From VRUE01 sp963780815 (lineage in GTDB: Bacteria; Actinomycetota; Thermoleophilia; Solirubrobacterales; 70-9): 64,000 nt of DNA. Position numbers and translations under genes: made by a program. This document shows, piece after piece, positions 1-7,571 of this stretch; within the stretch, counting starts at the first letter, position 1; each line of letters opens with the position of its first letter. The notes under the pieces were generated by a model that was given only the letters and a program-made list of their open reading frames with translations, did no database searches and was not told the origin of the DNA. The DNA is taken from positions 310,001-374,000 of the forward strand of contig CAWADG010000004.1 in assembly GCA_963780815.1 (NCBI GenBank). The letters are read 5' to 3'.

Positions 1-177
1 CAGGTAGATCTCGTCGAGCTGGACGAGACCGAGCGAGCGCTGCATCTGGCGCTGCGTCCCCTCTCCGCAGTCGAACAGGAGACGTTCCCCGCCGCGTGCA
101 ACGAGGACGCTCGCGGTCGAGCGCCGCGCCGAAGGCACCGCCCCGCCGGTGCCGAGGAAGGCGACAGAGAGATCCAT
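1..177 (-). CDS. rnz: Ribonuclease Z, N-terminal part (runs off window)
   Basis: Only the first 59 codons are inside the window; the gene continues past base 1. The ATG is at 177. The translation opens MDLSVAFLGTGGAVPSARR and carries FDCGEGTQRQ at about residues 37-46. Both are hallmarks of the RNase Z/ElaC branch of the metallo-beta-lactamase fold, where the FLGTG strand and the CGEGTQ motif precede the HxHxDH metal site (off the edge here). The family removes 3' trailers from tRNA precursors in the cytoplasm. The nearby tRNA-Arg gene may be coincidental. Identification is firm from the motifs, although the catalytic residues cannot be seen. Confidence 0.88.
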   Translation of the reverse strand, partial: MDLSVAFLGTGGAVPSARRSTASVLVARGGERLLFDCGEGTQRQMQRSLGLVQLDEIYL

Positions 178-187
178 GGCGGCGAGC

Positions 188-655
188 CTACGCGAAGGTC
201 AATTGCGTGGCTTGTGCTGCGTTCCGCAACGCGAAGCCTCGGAGCGACTCAACAGACCAGCGATCGATCTCGAAGTCGGAGGCGAACCGAATGCCCCGCT
301 TCTGGTTGTTGCGAGTGGGTTCCAGGCGAAGGCGACCTGCGGTCGCAGCCACCCCATCGATCGGTACGAGAAACACTGCTGCCGAAGGCGGGAAGTAGAC
401 GCCAAATATGTCCGCATGGCCGAAGTAGGACTGCGGTCCACGACCATGGTCCGTCGAGCGGGTATTGAAGATCATGCAGCCCCCGACACGCCATGCCGTC
501 TTGCACTGGACACGCAGGATGTGAGGCTCCCCGAGGTCAATTGCCAGGTCATAGGAGTGTCCCTCTCCGAATGGGATGAGGACTGGGAAACCTTCCCGGA
601 CGAGTGCGGCCAGAACGGCGGCCTCACCCGCGTTGCCACTCCCCCCGCGTGCCAT
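188..655 (-). CDS. PD-(D/E)XK endonuclease-like protein
   Basis: A 155-residue protein if it starts at the ATG at 655; an upstream ATG at 703 would add 16 residues. The chosen start MARGGSGNAGEAAVLAAL gives a compact domain whose first helix precedes the nuclease core. The core reads E(11), then YDLAID with the metal-binding Asp, then RVQCKTA, a QxK form of the (D/E)XK motif. This layout matches the group I intron-associated PD-(D/E)XK family, which includes homing enzymes of the I-Ssp6803I type as well as stand-alone proteins of unknown role. The gene lies divergently about 80 bases (or 31 bases with the longer start) from an intact tRNA-Arg gene, and no intron is visible. A nuclease fold is well supported; the target and the function are not known. 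Confidence 0.7.
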   Translation of the reverse strand: MARGGSGNAGEAAVLAALVREGFPVLIPFGEGHSYDLAIDLGEPHILRVQCKTAWRVGGCMIFNTRSTDHGRGPQSYFGHADIFGVYFPPSAAVFLVPIDGVAATAGRLRLEPTRNNQKRGIRFASDFEIDRWSVESLRGFALRNAAQATQLTFA

Positions 656-734
656 GCCCAGAGAGTAGATTTCCTGTCGGACGAACATATGTTCGCTCCG
701 CACCGCCCTGACGGGAGTCTAAGCTGCACCCTCT

Positions 735-808
735 GCGCCCGTAGCTCAGCTGGATAGAGCGTCGCCCTCCGGAGGCGAAGGCCACAGGTTCGAATCCTGT
801 CGGGCGCG
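735..808 (+). tRNA. tRNA-Arg (anticodon CCG)
   Basis: A complete cloverleaf can be drawn. The acceptor arms are GCGCCCG (735-741) and CGGGCGC (801-807), with discriminator G808. The D arm is GCTC/GAGC, the anticodon stem is TCGCC/GGCGA around the loop CTCCGGA, and the T arm is ACAGG/CCTGT around TTCGAAT. The anticodon is CCG, reading the arginine codon CGG. No intron is present and CCA is not encoded. Confidence 0.96.
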
Positions 809-826
809 TATGTAGGGTGGCCGTCG

Positions 827-1561
827 ATGAAGGGCGCGCTTGAGCGGATCATGGAGACCCGGCCCCCGCGCGGGGCGCTCGCGGTGGTGGCGGTCGGGCT
901 GCTGGCGACGGTCGCCGCGCCGCTGCTGACGTCGACGAAGCTGAGCGGCATCGTCGCCCTCGAATGGGAAAAGACCGTCCCGGTTCCCAGCTCTCGCGAC
1001 GTCTCGATTCCCGGGGGCGGCGCGATGCGGATCGCGAACGCCCAGATCAGCACCTCCGAAGAAAACGTCTCCGGCTACAAGCTGTTCCGGGTCTCGGCGG
1101 TCCTGAAGATCGACGCGGGCAGCGCCGTCGGCCAGGGTCGGGTGAGGTGCCGTACCGATGTCCCGCGGCGGACTATCCCGGCGAAGACTCCCGGCAGCCG
1201 CGCCTCGTACCCGCGCTCGAGCAGCGGCGAAGACCTGCTCAAGCAGGACTTCCCGGACGAAGTCGTCGTCGAGTTCAATTCGCACGGAACCGATGTCGCC
1301 GCGCTCGAATTCGACGACGCGCTGAAGCGATTCGTCAACCAGCCCGGCGTCGTCGTCAGCTGGCCCCCGTACAAGCAGGCCCTGCAGGAATGGCAGTGGG
1401 GCCTGCCCGACGGAAAGCCGGAAAAGCCGCTCGAACTCGGCTTCGCATCGATCTGGCGGACGACCACGCCGCCCACGGTGAGCATCGTCTGCTCGACCGA
1501 CACCGCGGCCGGCACCGCGACGACGAAGACCGGCGGGCGCGTCGTCGGCGGCCCCGCCTAG
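827..1561 (+). CDS. Membrane-anchored or secreted protein of unknown function
   Basis: 244 residues. A short basic N-terminus is followed by one hydrophobic segment (about residues 18-35, ALAVVAVGLLATVAAPLL), which suggests a signal anchor with the rest outside the cell. The body has no motif I recognise; it contains beta-rich stretches and two cysteines, one in the middle and one near the C-terminus. It begins 18 bases after the tRNA. Its TAG stop lies in a CTAG palindrome (1558-1561) shared with the stop of the convergent SRAP gene. No function can be assigned. Confidence 0.65.
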   Translation: MKGALERIMETRPPRGALAVVAVGLLATVAAPLLTSTKLSGIVALEWEKTVPVPSSRDVSIPGGGAMRIANAQISTSEENVSGYKLFRVSAVLKIDAGSAVGQGRVRCRTDVPRRTIPAKTPGSRASYPRSSSGEDLLKQDFPDEVVVEFNSHGTDVAALEFDDALKRFVNQPGVVVSWPPYKQALQEWQWGLPDGKPEKPLELGFASIWRTTTPPTVSIVCSTDTAAGTATTKTGGRVVGGPA

Positions 1562-2355
1562 GCCGGGGCGACGAGCAGCTCCGGTCCTTCGATCCCTTTC
1601 TCGACCTTGTTCAGCTTCGGGTTGGCGGGCGCGCCCTCCATCCGGCTCGCCGGCAGCGGCGCGCAAATCCCGATCGCGTCCTCGACCTCGAGGTCCGGCC
1701 GCAGCCAGGTCGCCTCGGCCTCAGCCGAGGGCAGGATCGCCGGCATCCGGTCGTGGACTTTCGCGACGACCTCATTCGGGGTCGTCGTCACGATCGTGCA
1801 GCTGTAGAGCCAGCCGTCCTCCACCCCGCGCTCCTCGTCGTCCTCCCACTCCTTGCGCGTGCATAGCCCGGCGAACGCGAACTGCTCGCCACCGTCGACC
1901 GTGAAGCGCCAGGGCTGGCGCGGCTGCTTCGGGTCCTCGGCCTTCATCCACTCATAGAAGCCGTCGGCGACGATCAGGCAGCGGTGGCGAAACTTTCCGA
2001 CCAGCGGCGAGTAGGCCCTGCTCGAGGTCAGGTTCTCGGCTTTCGCGTTGATCATCCGGTAGCCGACCTTGAGGTCCTTGGCCCAGCGAGGGACGAGGCC
2101 CCAGCGCATCATCCGAGCCTCGCGCATGCCCTCGGCGGCCTCCTCGGGATCCGGCGAGGACCGCACGGTCAGGACCTCCTGGGTCGGGGCGACGTTGAAG
2201 CGCTCGAGCCCACGCGCGGCGTGGTTGGCGCGCTCCTTGCTCGGCGGCGGCGCCTTCCCGGCCGAGTTCCGCTCGAGCGAGCGTTCGAGCTCGACCTGGA
2301 AACGGTCGGCAACCGCCTTCGTGTCCTTCGTCGTGACCGTGAACCGGCCGCACAT
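1558..2355 (-). CDS. SRAP-family abasic-site crosslinking protein (YedK/HMCES-like)
   Basis: 265 residues starting MCGRFTV. After Met removal, Cys2 becomes the N-terminal catalytic cysteine that forms a thiazolidine crosslink with abasic sites in single-stranded DNA. Other family signatures are NVAPTQEV (about 54-61), MINAKAEN (101-108), GFYEW (132-136, with the conserved Glu) and HDRMPAIL (211-218, with the conserved His). Its length is typical of actinobacterial members. It lies 4 bases downstream of the lipoprotein gene on the same strand. The biochemical role is established for YedK and HMCES; applying it here rests on the full set of motifs. Confidence 0.93.
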   Translation of the reverse strand: MCGRFTVTTKDTKAVADRFQVELERSLERNSAGKAPPPSKERANHAARGLERFNVAPTQEVLTVRSSPDPEEAAEGMREARMMRWGLVPRWAKDLKVGYRMINAKAENLTSSRAYSPLVGKFRHRCLIVADGFYEWMKAEDPKQPRQPWRFTVDGGEQFAFAGLCTRKEWEDDEERGVEDGWLYSCTIVTTTPNEVVAKVHDRMPAILPSAEAEATWLRPDLEVEDAIGICAPLPASRMEGAPANPKLNKVEKGIEGPELLVAPA

Positions 2356-2359
2356 CCCC

Positions 2360-2818
2360 CTATCTCAGCATTTCGAGGATGTGGAGGCCGTCATCCTTCC
2401 CGGACGTGCCCTGCTTCCTCGGGGCGAGCGCGTTGAGGCGTTCACGGGCGACGCGGCGAAGCTGGTCGAGGATGCTCAGGGCGCCGTGGCCGCCGCCGCG
2501 GTGCCTCTGGCCGTTCTTCGATTCTTCGTTTGCGGGGGAGCCATCGCTCCCGCTCCGGTCGGAGTGGGTCGGCCCCGTGATCGCCTTTTGGACCCTGGCA
2601 CCCCCTGCTTCCCTGCCGCGTTCGGCCGGGCTCTGCGCGATTCCCGATTCAACGTCAACGGTCCCTGCCGTCGTGGCGCCGTTGGTGGAGGGACTATCGG
2701 AATGGCGATCGGGCGCTTCGCCCGAAGACGCGCCGCCGCCACACCCCGCCACGAGGCCGAGGCTGGTCACGGCGGCCACCGACACGGCGAAGAGCCTCAT
2801 ACCCGCTTTGATCGGCAC
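2360..2818 (-). CDS. Small lipoprotein of unknown function
   Basis: 152 residues from a GTG at 2818; an ATG at 2800 is an equally plausible start. The N-terminus MRLFAVSVAAVTSLGLVAGC is a classical lipoprotein signal with lipobox LVAGC. The mature part is short, hydrophilic, rich in Gly, Ser, Arg and Glu, and low in complexity, with no recognisable domain. It sits 37 bases downstream of rfbG and 4 bases upstream of the SRAP gene, so it probably belongs to the same transcript. The function is unknown. Confidence 0.65.
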   Translation of the reverse strand: MPIKAGMRLFAVSVAAVTSLGLVAGCGGGASSGEAPDRHSDSPSTNGATTAGTVDVESGIAQSPAERGREAGGARVQKAITGPTHSDRSGSDGSPANEESKNGQRHRGGGHGALSILDQLRRVARERLNALAPRKQGTSGKDDGLHILEMLR

Positions 2819-2855
2819 GGTGCGGCAGGCTATCCCCGGCTCCGGTCGGCTTCGA

Positions 2856-3839
2856 TCAGCCTGGACGGGCGTCCGGACGGTCGCGATACCACCCGAGCGT
2901 GCGGCTCAGGCCGTCGGCCAGGTCGACCTCGGGGCGCCACCCGGTCAGCTGGCGGAGCTTGGTCGAGTCGACGAACTGGCGGTCGATCTCGCCCTCCGGG
3001 CTCCCCTCGCCCAGGTACTCCGGCTCGACTTCGCCGCCCCCGGCGGCGGCGATCAGCCCGACGACCTCGCTGACCGGGTGGGGCCGGTCGCCGCCGGCGT
3101 TGAAGGCCTCGCCGGCGGTCCCGTTCTCACCCAGCGCCGAGGCGATCGCGAGATAGGCGGCGACCGCGTCGTCGACGTGGAGGAAGTCGCGCTCGGGGCT
3201 GCCGTCGGAGCGGATCTGCGGCCGCCGCCGGTCGAGGACGGCGACAACCGTCTCGGGAACCAGGCGCGAGAAGTTGAGGTCGCCACCGCCGTAGACGTTC
3301 GCGAACCGCGTCACCGCGAGCGGCAGGCCGTATGCCCGGGCGTAGCTGCGGGCGACGATGTCAGCGGCCGCCTTGCTGGCGTCGTAGGGAAAAGAAGCCC
3401 GCAGGGGGAAGTCCTCGAGATAGGGAAGCTCGGGGCTCGACCCGTAGGCCTTGTCCGAGGACGCGAAGAGGACTCGCTCGACGTCGTTGTCCCGGCAGGC
3501 CTCGAACACGTTCCATGACCCGCGGACGTTGACTTCGAACGTGTCGAGCGGCGATTCGCGCGCGACCCCGACGATCGTCTGCGCCGCAAGATGGAAGACG
3601 GCGCCGGAGCCGGCGACCGCCTCCCCCACCCCCTCTGCATCGCGGAGGTCGGCCTCGACGACCTCGACCTCGCCGCGGATCCCAAGCAGGTCGAGCCCCG
3701 ACGGGCGGATCCCGCCGACATCTGCCGTGCGGGGCCCGGGCCGGTCGAGGATCCGGACGGCCTCGCCTCGCTCGAGCAGCGCCCGCGCGAGGTGCGAGCC
3801 GACGAAGCCGTGGCCGCCGGTGACGAGCGAAAGGCTCAC
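2856..3839 (-). CDS. rfbG: CDP-glucose 4,6-dehydratase-like SDR enzyme
   Basis: 327 residues from a GTG at 3839 that overlaps the TGA of rfbF (GTGA). An ATG 30 bases upstream is less likely because the Rossmann strand would then sit unusually deep. It is an extended short-chain dehydrogenase with TGGHGFVG at 7-14 (NAD binding), a SSDKAYG segment and the catalytic YDASK at about 152-156. The stretch NVYGGGDLNFSRLVP followed by RSDG and RDFLHVDDAV is characteristic of CDP-glucose 4,6-dehydratases rather than UDP-galactose epimerases. Pairing with RfbF supports synthesis of CDP-4-keto-6-deoxyglucose, the precursor of 3,6-dideoxyhexoses. A related nucleotide-sugar epimerase remains possible. Confidence 0.85.
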   Translation of the reverse strand: MSLSLVTGGHGFVGSHLARALLERGEAVRILDRPGPRTADVGGIRPSGLDLLGIRGEVEVVEADLRDAEGVGEAVAGSGAVFHLAAQTIVGVARESPLDTFEVNVRGSWNVFEACRDNDVERVLFASSDKAYGSSPELPYLEDFPLRASFPYDASKAAADIVARSYARAYGLPLAVTRFANVYGGGDLNFSRLVPETVVAVLDRRRPQIRSDGSPERDFLHVDDAVAAYLAIASALGENGTAGEAFNAGGDRPHPVSEVVGLIAAAGGGEVEPEYLGEGSPEGEIDRQFVDSTKLRQLTGWRPEVDLADGLSRTLGWYRDRPDARPG

Positions 3840-4567
3840 CGGGCCGCAGCCTCTTCCCACACCATCCATGGCGGCTCGCCGGAGGCCCAGAGGTCGTTCA
3901 GCACGACCGCGTCCTTGTAAGTGTCCATGCAGTCCCAGAATCCCTCGTGGCGGAAGCCGCGGAGCTGGCCGTCGGCGGCGAGCCGCTCGAGCGGCTCGCG
4001 CTCGAGGACGCTCTCCTCATCCAGATAGGAGAGAGCGGCCGGCTCGAGGCAGAGGAAGCCGCCGTTTATCCAGTGCTCGCTGCGCGGCTTCTCGACGAAA
4101 CCCTCAACCCGGCCGTGGGCGTCGAGCTCGGCGACGCCCCACTGCAGGCGCGGGCGCACGACCGTCACGGTCGCGTGGGCGCCGTGGCCGTGGTGGAAGG
4201 AGAGCTCGTCCGCGAGGTCGACGTCCGCGACCCCGTCGGCGTAGGTGAGGCAGAACGTTCCCCCCTCCACCCGGTCGGCGAGCCGCGCGACGCGCCCACC
4301 GGTCGGCGTGTCGACCCCGGTCTCGACGCACTCGATCGCGATGCCGCGTGGCCAGGCCTCGGTGGCCACGAACTCCTCGATCGCCTCCCCCAGGTAGCCG
4401 GTCGCGAGCAGGAAGCGCTCGAATCCCTGGGCCGCGTAGATCCCGATCACGTGCCAGAGAATCGGCCGGCCGCCGATCTCGACCATCGCCTTCGGGACCG
4501 ACTCCGTCCGCTCCCGCAGCCGCGTCCCGCGGCCGCCGCAGAGGATGACGACGGGTGGCTTCAGCAA
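3836..4567 (-). CDS. rfbF: Glucose-1-phosphate cytidylyltransferase-like nucleotidyltransferase
   Basis: 243 residues. The start is a TTG at 4567 overlapping the TGA of the sulfur-carrier gene (TTGCTGA). The N-terminal signature VILCGGRGTRLRERT and VPKAM is the nucleotide-binding loop and lysine of sugar-phosphate nucleotidyltransferases. The C-terminal FWDCMDTYKDAVVLNDLW is close to the RfbF subgroup, and WINGGFLCLEP is also conserved. The predicted reaction is CTP + glucose-1-phosphate to CDP-glucose. Its product would feed the adjacent RfbG. The four-base coupling to rfbG and the overlap with the upstream gene indicate translational coupling. Confidence 0.88.
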   Translation of the reverse strand: MLKPPVVILCGGRGTRLRERTESVPKAMVEIGGRPILWHVIGIYAAQGFERFLLATGYLGEAIEEFVATEAWPRGIAIECVETGVDTPTGGRVARLADRVEGGTFCLTYADGVADVDLADELSFHHGHGAHATVTVVRPRLQWGVAELDAHGRVEGFVEKPRSEHWINGGFLCLEPAALSYLDEESVLEREPLERLAADGQLRGFRHEGFWDCMDTYKDAVVLNDLWASGEPPWMVWEEAAAR

Positions 4568-4836
4568 CCGCCGGCGACGGCGGGGAGAATCGTCACCTCG
4601 TCGCCCTCGTTGATCGGGGTCTGTAGCCCTTCCTGGAAGCGGATGTCCTCGCCGCTGACGAAGACGTTGACGAAGCGCCGCAGGTCGCCGTCCTGGGTGA
4701 TCCGCTCGCGAAGGTCGGTGTGCGCGTCGAACACGGCGTCGAGGACCTCGCCGACCGTTGATCCCGTCACCTCGAGCTCGGCCTCGCCCCCGGTCGCGGC
4801 GCGGAGCTGGGTCGGGATCTTCACCGTGACTGCCAT
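4561..4836 (-). CDS. ThiS/MoaD-family sulfur-carrier protein ending in Gly-Gly-Cys
   Basis: 91 residues with a ubiquitin-like MoaD/ThiS pattern: MAVTVKIPTQLR as the first strand, VGEVLDAV as the helix and INEGDEVTILPAVAGGC at the end. The diglycine is followed by one extra Cys. Related carriers such as mycobacterial CysO work as C-terminal thiocarboxylates on exposed Gly-Gly, so one residue would have to be removed, by analogy with JAMM proteases such as Mec. No such protease is in this window. The ATG overlaps the thrC stop (ATGA), which couples it to a PLP enzyme. This suggests a role in sulfur insertion rather than molybdopterin synthesis. The exact pathway is inference. Confidence 0.85.
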   Translation of the reverse strand: MAVTVKIPTQLRAATGGEAELEVTGSTVGEVLDAVFDAHTDLRERITQDGDLRRFVNVFVSGEDIRFQEGLQTPINEGDEVTILPAVAGGC

Positions 4837-6071
4837 CAGACGCTTACCTCCCGCTGCGCGAACTCGGACTCGAAGCTCTCGAGGTCGGGATCGATCTCAT
4901 GCATCTGGAACCTATCGCGAGTCGCGTCGAGGGTCTTCAGCCCCTCGCCGGTGATGTAGACCACGATGCGCTCGCCGCTGCCGATCTCGCCGCGCTCGGC
5001 CAGCTTGGTGAGGACGCCGACCGTGACCCCGCCGGCGGTCTCGGTGAAGATCCCCGTCGTCTCGGCGAGCAGCCGGATCCCGGCCCGGATCTCCTCGTCG
5101 TCGACCGAGTCGATGCTGCCCTCGGTGCGGCGCGCCTGTTCGAGGGCGTAGGGGCCGTCGGCAGGGTCGCCGATCGCAAGGCTCTTCGCGATCGTGTCGG
5201 GCCGCTGCGGCTTGCAGACGTCCCAGCCTTCGGCGAACGCCGTTGCGACCGGGCTGCAGCCCTCAGCCTGGGCGCCGTTGAAGACCGGCTGATGGCCCTC
5301 GACGAGGCCGATCTCGAGCCACTCGGCGAACCCTCGCCCGAGCTTGGTGAAGAGCGAGCCCGAGGCAATCGGGACGACGACCCGATCCGGCAGCTCCCAG
5401 CCGAGCTGCTCGACCGTCTCGTAGGCGAGGGTCTTCGAGCCCTCCGAGTAATAGGGGCGCAGGTTGACGTTGACGAAGGCCCACGGCCTCGTTTCGGCAA
5501 GCTGTGTGCAGAGCCGGTTGACGTCGTCGTAGTTGCCGCGGACGCCGACCAGGTTGGTCCCGTATACCCCGGTGGCGAGCAGCTTCTGCTCCTCGAGGTT
5601 GGCGGGGACGAAGACATAGGACTCGAGGCCGGCTGCCGCGGCGTGGGCGGCGACCGCGTTGGCGAGGTTCCCGGTCGAGGCGCAGGCGACGGTGTGAAAG
5701 CCCAGCTCGCGGGCCTTGGCGACGGCGACGGCGACGACCCGGTCCTTGAACGAGTGGGTCGGATTGGCCGCGTCGTTCTTGATCCAGACCTCGGCGTCGA
5801 TCCCGAGGCGCTCGGCGAGTCGGTCGGCGCGCACCAGCGGCGTCAGGCCGGGCTCGAGCGGGTCCCCCGGGCGGCCGACGAACGGGAGGAAGTCGGCATA
5901 GCGCCAGATCCCCTGGGAGCCCGCCTGGATCCGACGCCTGGCCTCGGCGGCGTCGAGGGCCGAGTGGTCGTACGCCACCTCGAGCGGGCCGAAGCAGTTC
6001 GAACAGGCGAAATGGGCGGCAAGGTCGTACGCCGCCCCGCACTCCTTGCACTTCAAGCTCTCGATTGACAT
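4836..6071 (-). CDS. thrC: Threonine synthase-like PLP enzyme with N-terminal zinc ribbon
   Basis: 411 residues from the ATG at 6071 (MSIESLKCKECG). An in-frame ATG at 6149 is rejected because it would read through the riboswitch terminator. Cys8, Cys11, Cys23 and Cys26 form a zinc ribbon common in archaeal/actinobacterial-type threonine synthases. THSFKDR carries the PLP lysine (about K109), and ASTGNLANAV is the phosphate/substrate loop. The known reaction is O-phosphohomoserine to threonine. The SAM-I riboswitch and the coupled sulfur-carrier gene are unusual for a threonine gene. They raise the possibility that it uses O-phosphohomoserine and a thiocarboxylate to make homocysteine (see findings). 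Confidence 0.88.
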   Translation of the reverse strand: MSIESLKCKECGAAYDLAAHFACSNCFGPLEVAYDHSALDAAEARRRIQAGSQGIWRYADFLPFVGRPGDPLEPGLTPLVRADRLAERLGIDAEVWIKNDAANPTHSFKDRVVAVAVAKARELGFHTVACASTGNLANAVAAHAAAAGLESYVFVPANLEEQKLLATGVYGTNLVGVRGNYDDVNRLCTQLAETRPWAFVNVNLRPYYSEGSKTLAYETVEQLGWELPDRVVVPIASGSLFTKLGRGFAEWLEIGLVEGHQPVFNGAQAEGCSPVATAFAEGWDVCKPQRPDTIAKSLAIGDPADGPYALEQARRTEGSIDSVDDEEIRAGIRLLAETTGIFTETAGGVTVGVLTKLAERGEIGSGERIVVYITGEGLKTLDATRDRFQMHEIDPDLESFESEFAQREVSV

Positions 6072-6094
6072 CCGATCGTCCTTCTGTTCGTCAT

Positions 6095-6127
6095 AAAAAA
6101 AACCTCCGCCTTCTGTGGGGCAGAGGT
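6095..6127 (-). terminator. Riboswitch-controlled intrinsic terminator before thrC
   Basis: On the minus strand an 8-bp stem (CCTCTGCC / GGCGGAGG, with one G-T pair) closes an 8-base loop and is followed by eight consecutive T residues. It lies between the SAM aptamer and the thrC ATG, 23 bases before the start codon. This is the expected position for the expression platform of a transcription-terminating riboswitch. Confidence 0.88.
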
Positions 6128-6143
6128 CCTGATCGGACATCCC

Positions 6144-6261
6144 CCACATCTTCCAGGCCTTCGGCTGCGACCTGCTGGAGTTGGCACCTCCCCTCGAACC
6201 GATGGTCCGAGGTGGTTGCCGGGGCTTCGATGGGCCAGTCCCTCCACCCCTCTGGATGTGG
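6144..6261 (-). promoter_or_regulatory. SAM-I (S-box) riboswitch aptamer
   Basis: Read on the minus strand, the element opens with CCACATC and closes with GATGTGG, a perfect 7-bp P1. Inside are the conserved blocks AGAGGGGTGGAGGGACTGGC (kink-turn side of P2), GAAGCCCCGGCAACC, GGTGCCAACTCC (P3 and the SAM-binding core) and a 6-bp P4 directly before the 3' P1 strand. The P4 helix fits SAM-I better than SAM-IV. With the terminator just downstream, S-adenosylmethionine binding should stop transcription of thrC and the following genes. Confidence 0.95.
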
Positions 6262-6305
6262 CGTATGTGTGGCCGAAGGTTACCAGGGGAAATTTCACCC
6301 GGGCC

Positions 6306-6335
6306 GAATTAGGAGTGGCAGTTAACCTTGTTCAA
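6306..6335 (-). promoter_or_regulatory. Candidate promoter for the SAM-riboswitch operon
   Basis: On the minus strand TTGAAC (6330-6335) is followed after 18 bases by TAATTC (6306-6311), about 45 bases upstream of the aptamer. The match to a housekeeping sigma promoter is fair and the position is right. It has not been tested. Confidence 0.35.
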
Positions 6336-6359
6336 ACCATGCCCTGCGAGACCGCCGAC

Positions 6360-7393
6360 ATGATGAGCCAGAACGATGCCGAACCTTCCAAAACCACGGC
6401 TGCGTCGTTCTGCGCGGCGCGGCGACGCTCGCGCCGGCGCCGGCTGAGCCCCAGACCCCCAACGTCGAGCAGATCGACACCGAGGACCTGCGCTGGGTCA
6501 ACATCGAGCACCCCGGGGCGCTCGAGCGCGGCTGGCTGGAGGAGAACTTCGACTTCCACGCCCTCGACCTCGAGGACGTCCTCTCCCGCAATCAGCGCCC
6601 GAAGATCGACGTCTACGACGACTACCTGTTCATCGTTCTCCACTTCCCGATCTTCGATCCGGCCGCGCGCCGCCTCGGCACCGGCGAGCTCGACCTCTTC
6701 GTCGGTCCCGGCTACCTGGTCACGATTCCGAACCAGCCGCTGCAGCCGGTCGAGTACCTGTTCGAGACCTGCCGGGTCAAGGAGGAGACCCGTGAGCAGC
6801 TCTTCTCACGCGGCTCGGGCTACCTCCTCTACCGGCTCGTCGACGACAGCTTCGATTACTGCTTCCCGATGCTGCGCAAGATCGGCAACAAGCTCGACGC
6901 ACTCGAGGACGACATCTTCGAGGGCCGCTCCGACGAGGTCGTTCGCGACATCTCCAACGTCAAGCAGGAGATCATCAACTTCCGCAAGGTGATCCGGCCG
7001 CAGCGCCCCGTTCTCCGCGATCTCGAGCGGGTCAAGCAGCGTTACCTCGCCCCCGACCTCGACCTCGAGATCTACTTCGACGACATCGTCGACGCCCACG
7101 AGCGGATCTGGGACATGCTCGAGAACTACAAGGAGGTCGTCGAGGCGCTCGAGGAGACGAACGAGTCGGTCATCTCCCACCGCTTCAACGACATCCTCCG
7201 CATCCTCACCGTCTTCAGCATCGTCTTCCTGCCGGCAACGCTGATCGCGAGCATCTGGGGGATGAACGTCGGGCTACCCGGCGGCGGCGAGCCCGCGTCC
7301 GCGTCGCTGACCGATTTCTGGGTCGTGATCGGCGGGATGGTCGTCGTCTTGGCGGTGATGATCACCTTCTTCCGCAAACGCGGCTGGCTCTGA
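6360..7393 (+). CDS. corA: CorA-family magnesium/divalent cation transporter (probable frameshift near the 5' end)
   Basis: The reading frame from about 6425 to the stop gives a normal CorA: a cytoplasmic alpha/beta domain (LRWVNIEHPG, VYDDYLFIVLHFP), a long coiled-coil region, and two C-terminal membrane helices. The first helix ends in the pore signature GMN (within SIWGMNVGLPG). The family forms pentameric inner-membrane channels for Mg2+. The in-frame stretch back to 6326 contains no ATG, GTG or TTG. A neighbouring frame offers ATG at 6360 (MMSQNDAEPSK), so a single-base indel between about 6400 and 6450 is likely, and the start given here assumes it. The gene is divergent from the riboswitch operon. 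Confidence 0.85.
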
Positions 7394-7406
7394 ACTAAAC
7401 GCCATG

Positions 7407-7503
7407 TCCTCCGCTCCCGGGCGGACGCGCACATGATCACCGGGGATCTCGCGTCCGCCCTCCCGCGTCCGGGCATGGCTTTCTGGTGTCCGGGAGCGGA
7501 GGA
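7407..7503. repeat. Nested perfect inverted repeats between corA and the HIT gene
   Basis: The outer arms are 14 bp and perfect (TCCTCCGCTCCCGG at 7407-7420 and its complement at 7490-7503). Inside them a second perfect 11-bp pair lies at 7419-7429 and 7450-7460. A direct repeat, CGTCCGGGCATGGCTT, occurs inside the structure (about 7467) and again at 7539. There is no T-tract, so it is not a typical intrinsic terminator, although it could stop transcription from corA. It may be a REP-like or processing structure. Confidence 0.7.
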
Positions 7504-7571
7504 GGTGGCGACTTGTTCGAGTCCCGCGGAGTCGCCGCGCGTCCGGGCATGGCTTGCCCGTCCGGCTCTCA

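Noticed and set aside
6072..6149. Longer thrC start at 6149
   Set aside because: Those codons are the riboswitch expression platform and terminator; the family N-terminus begins at 6071.
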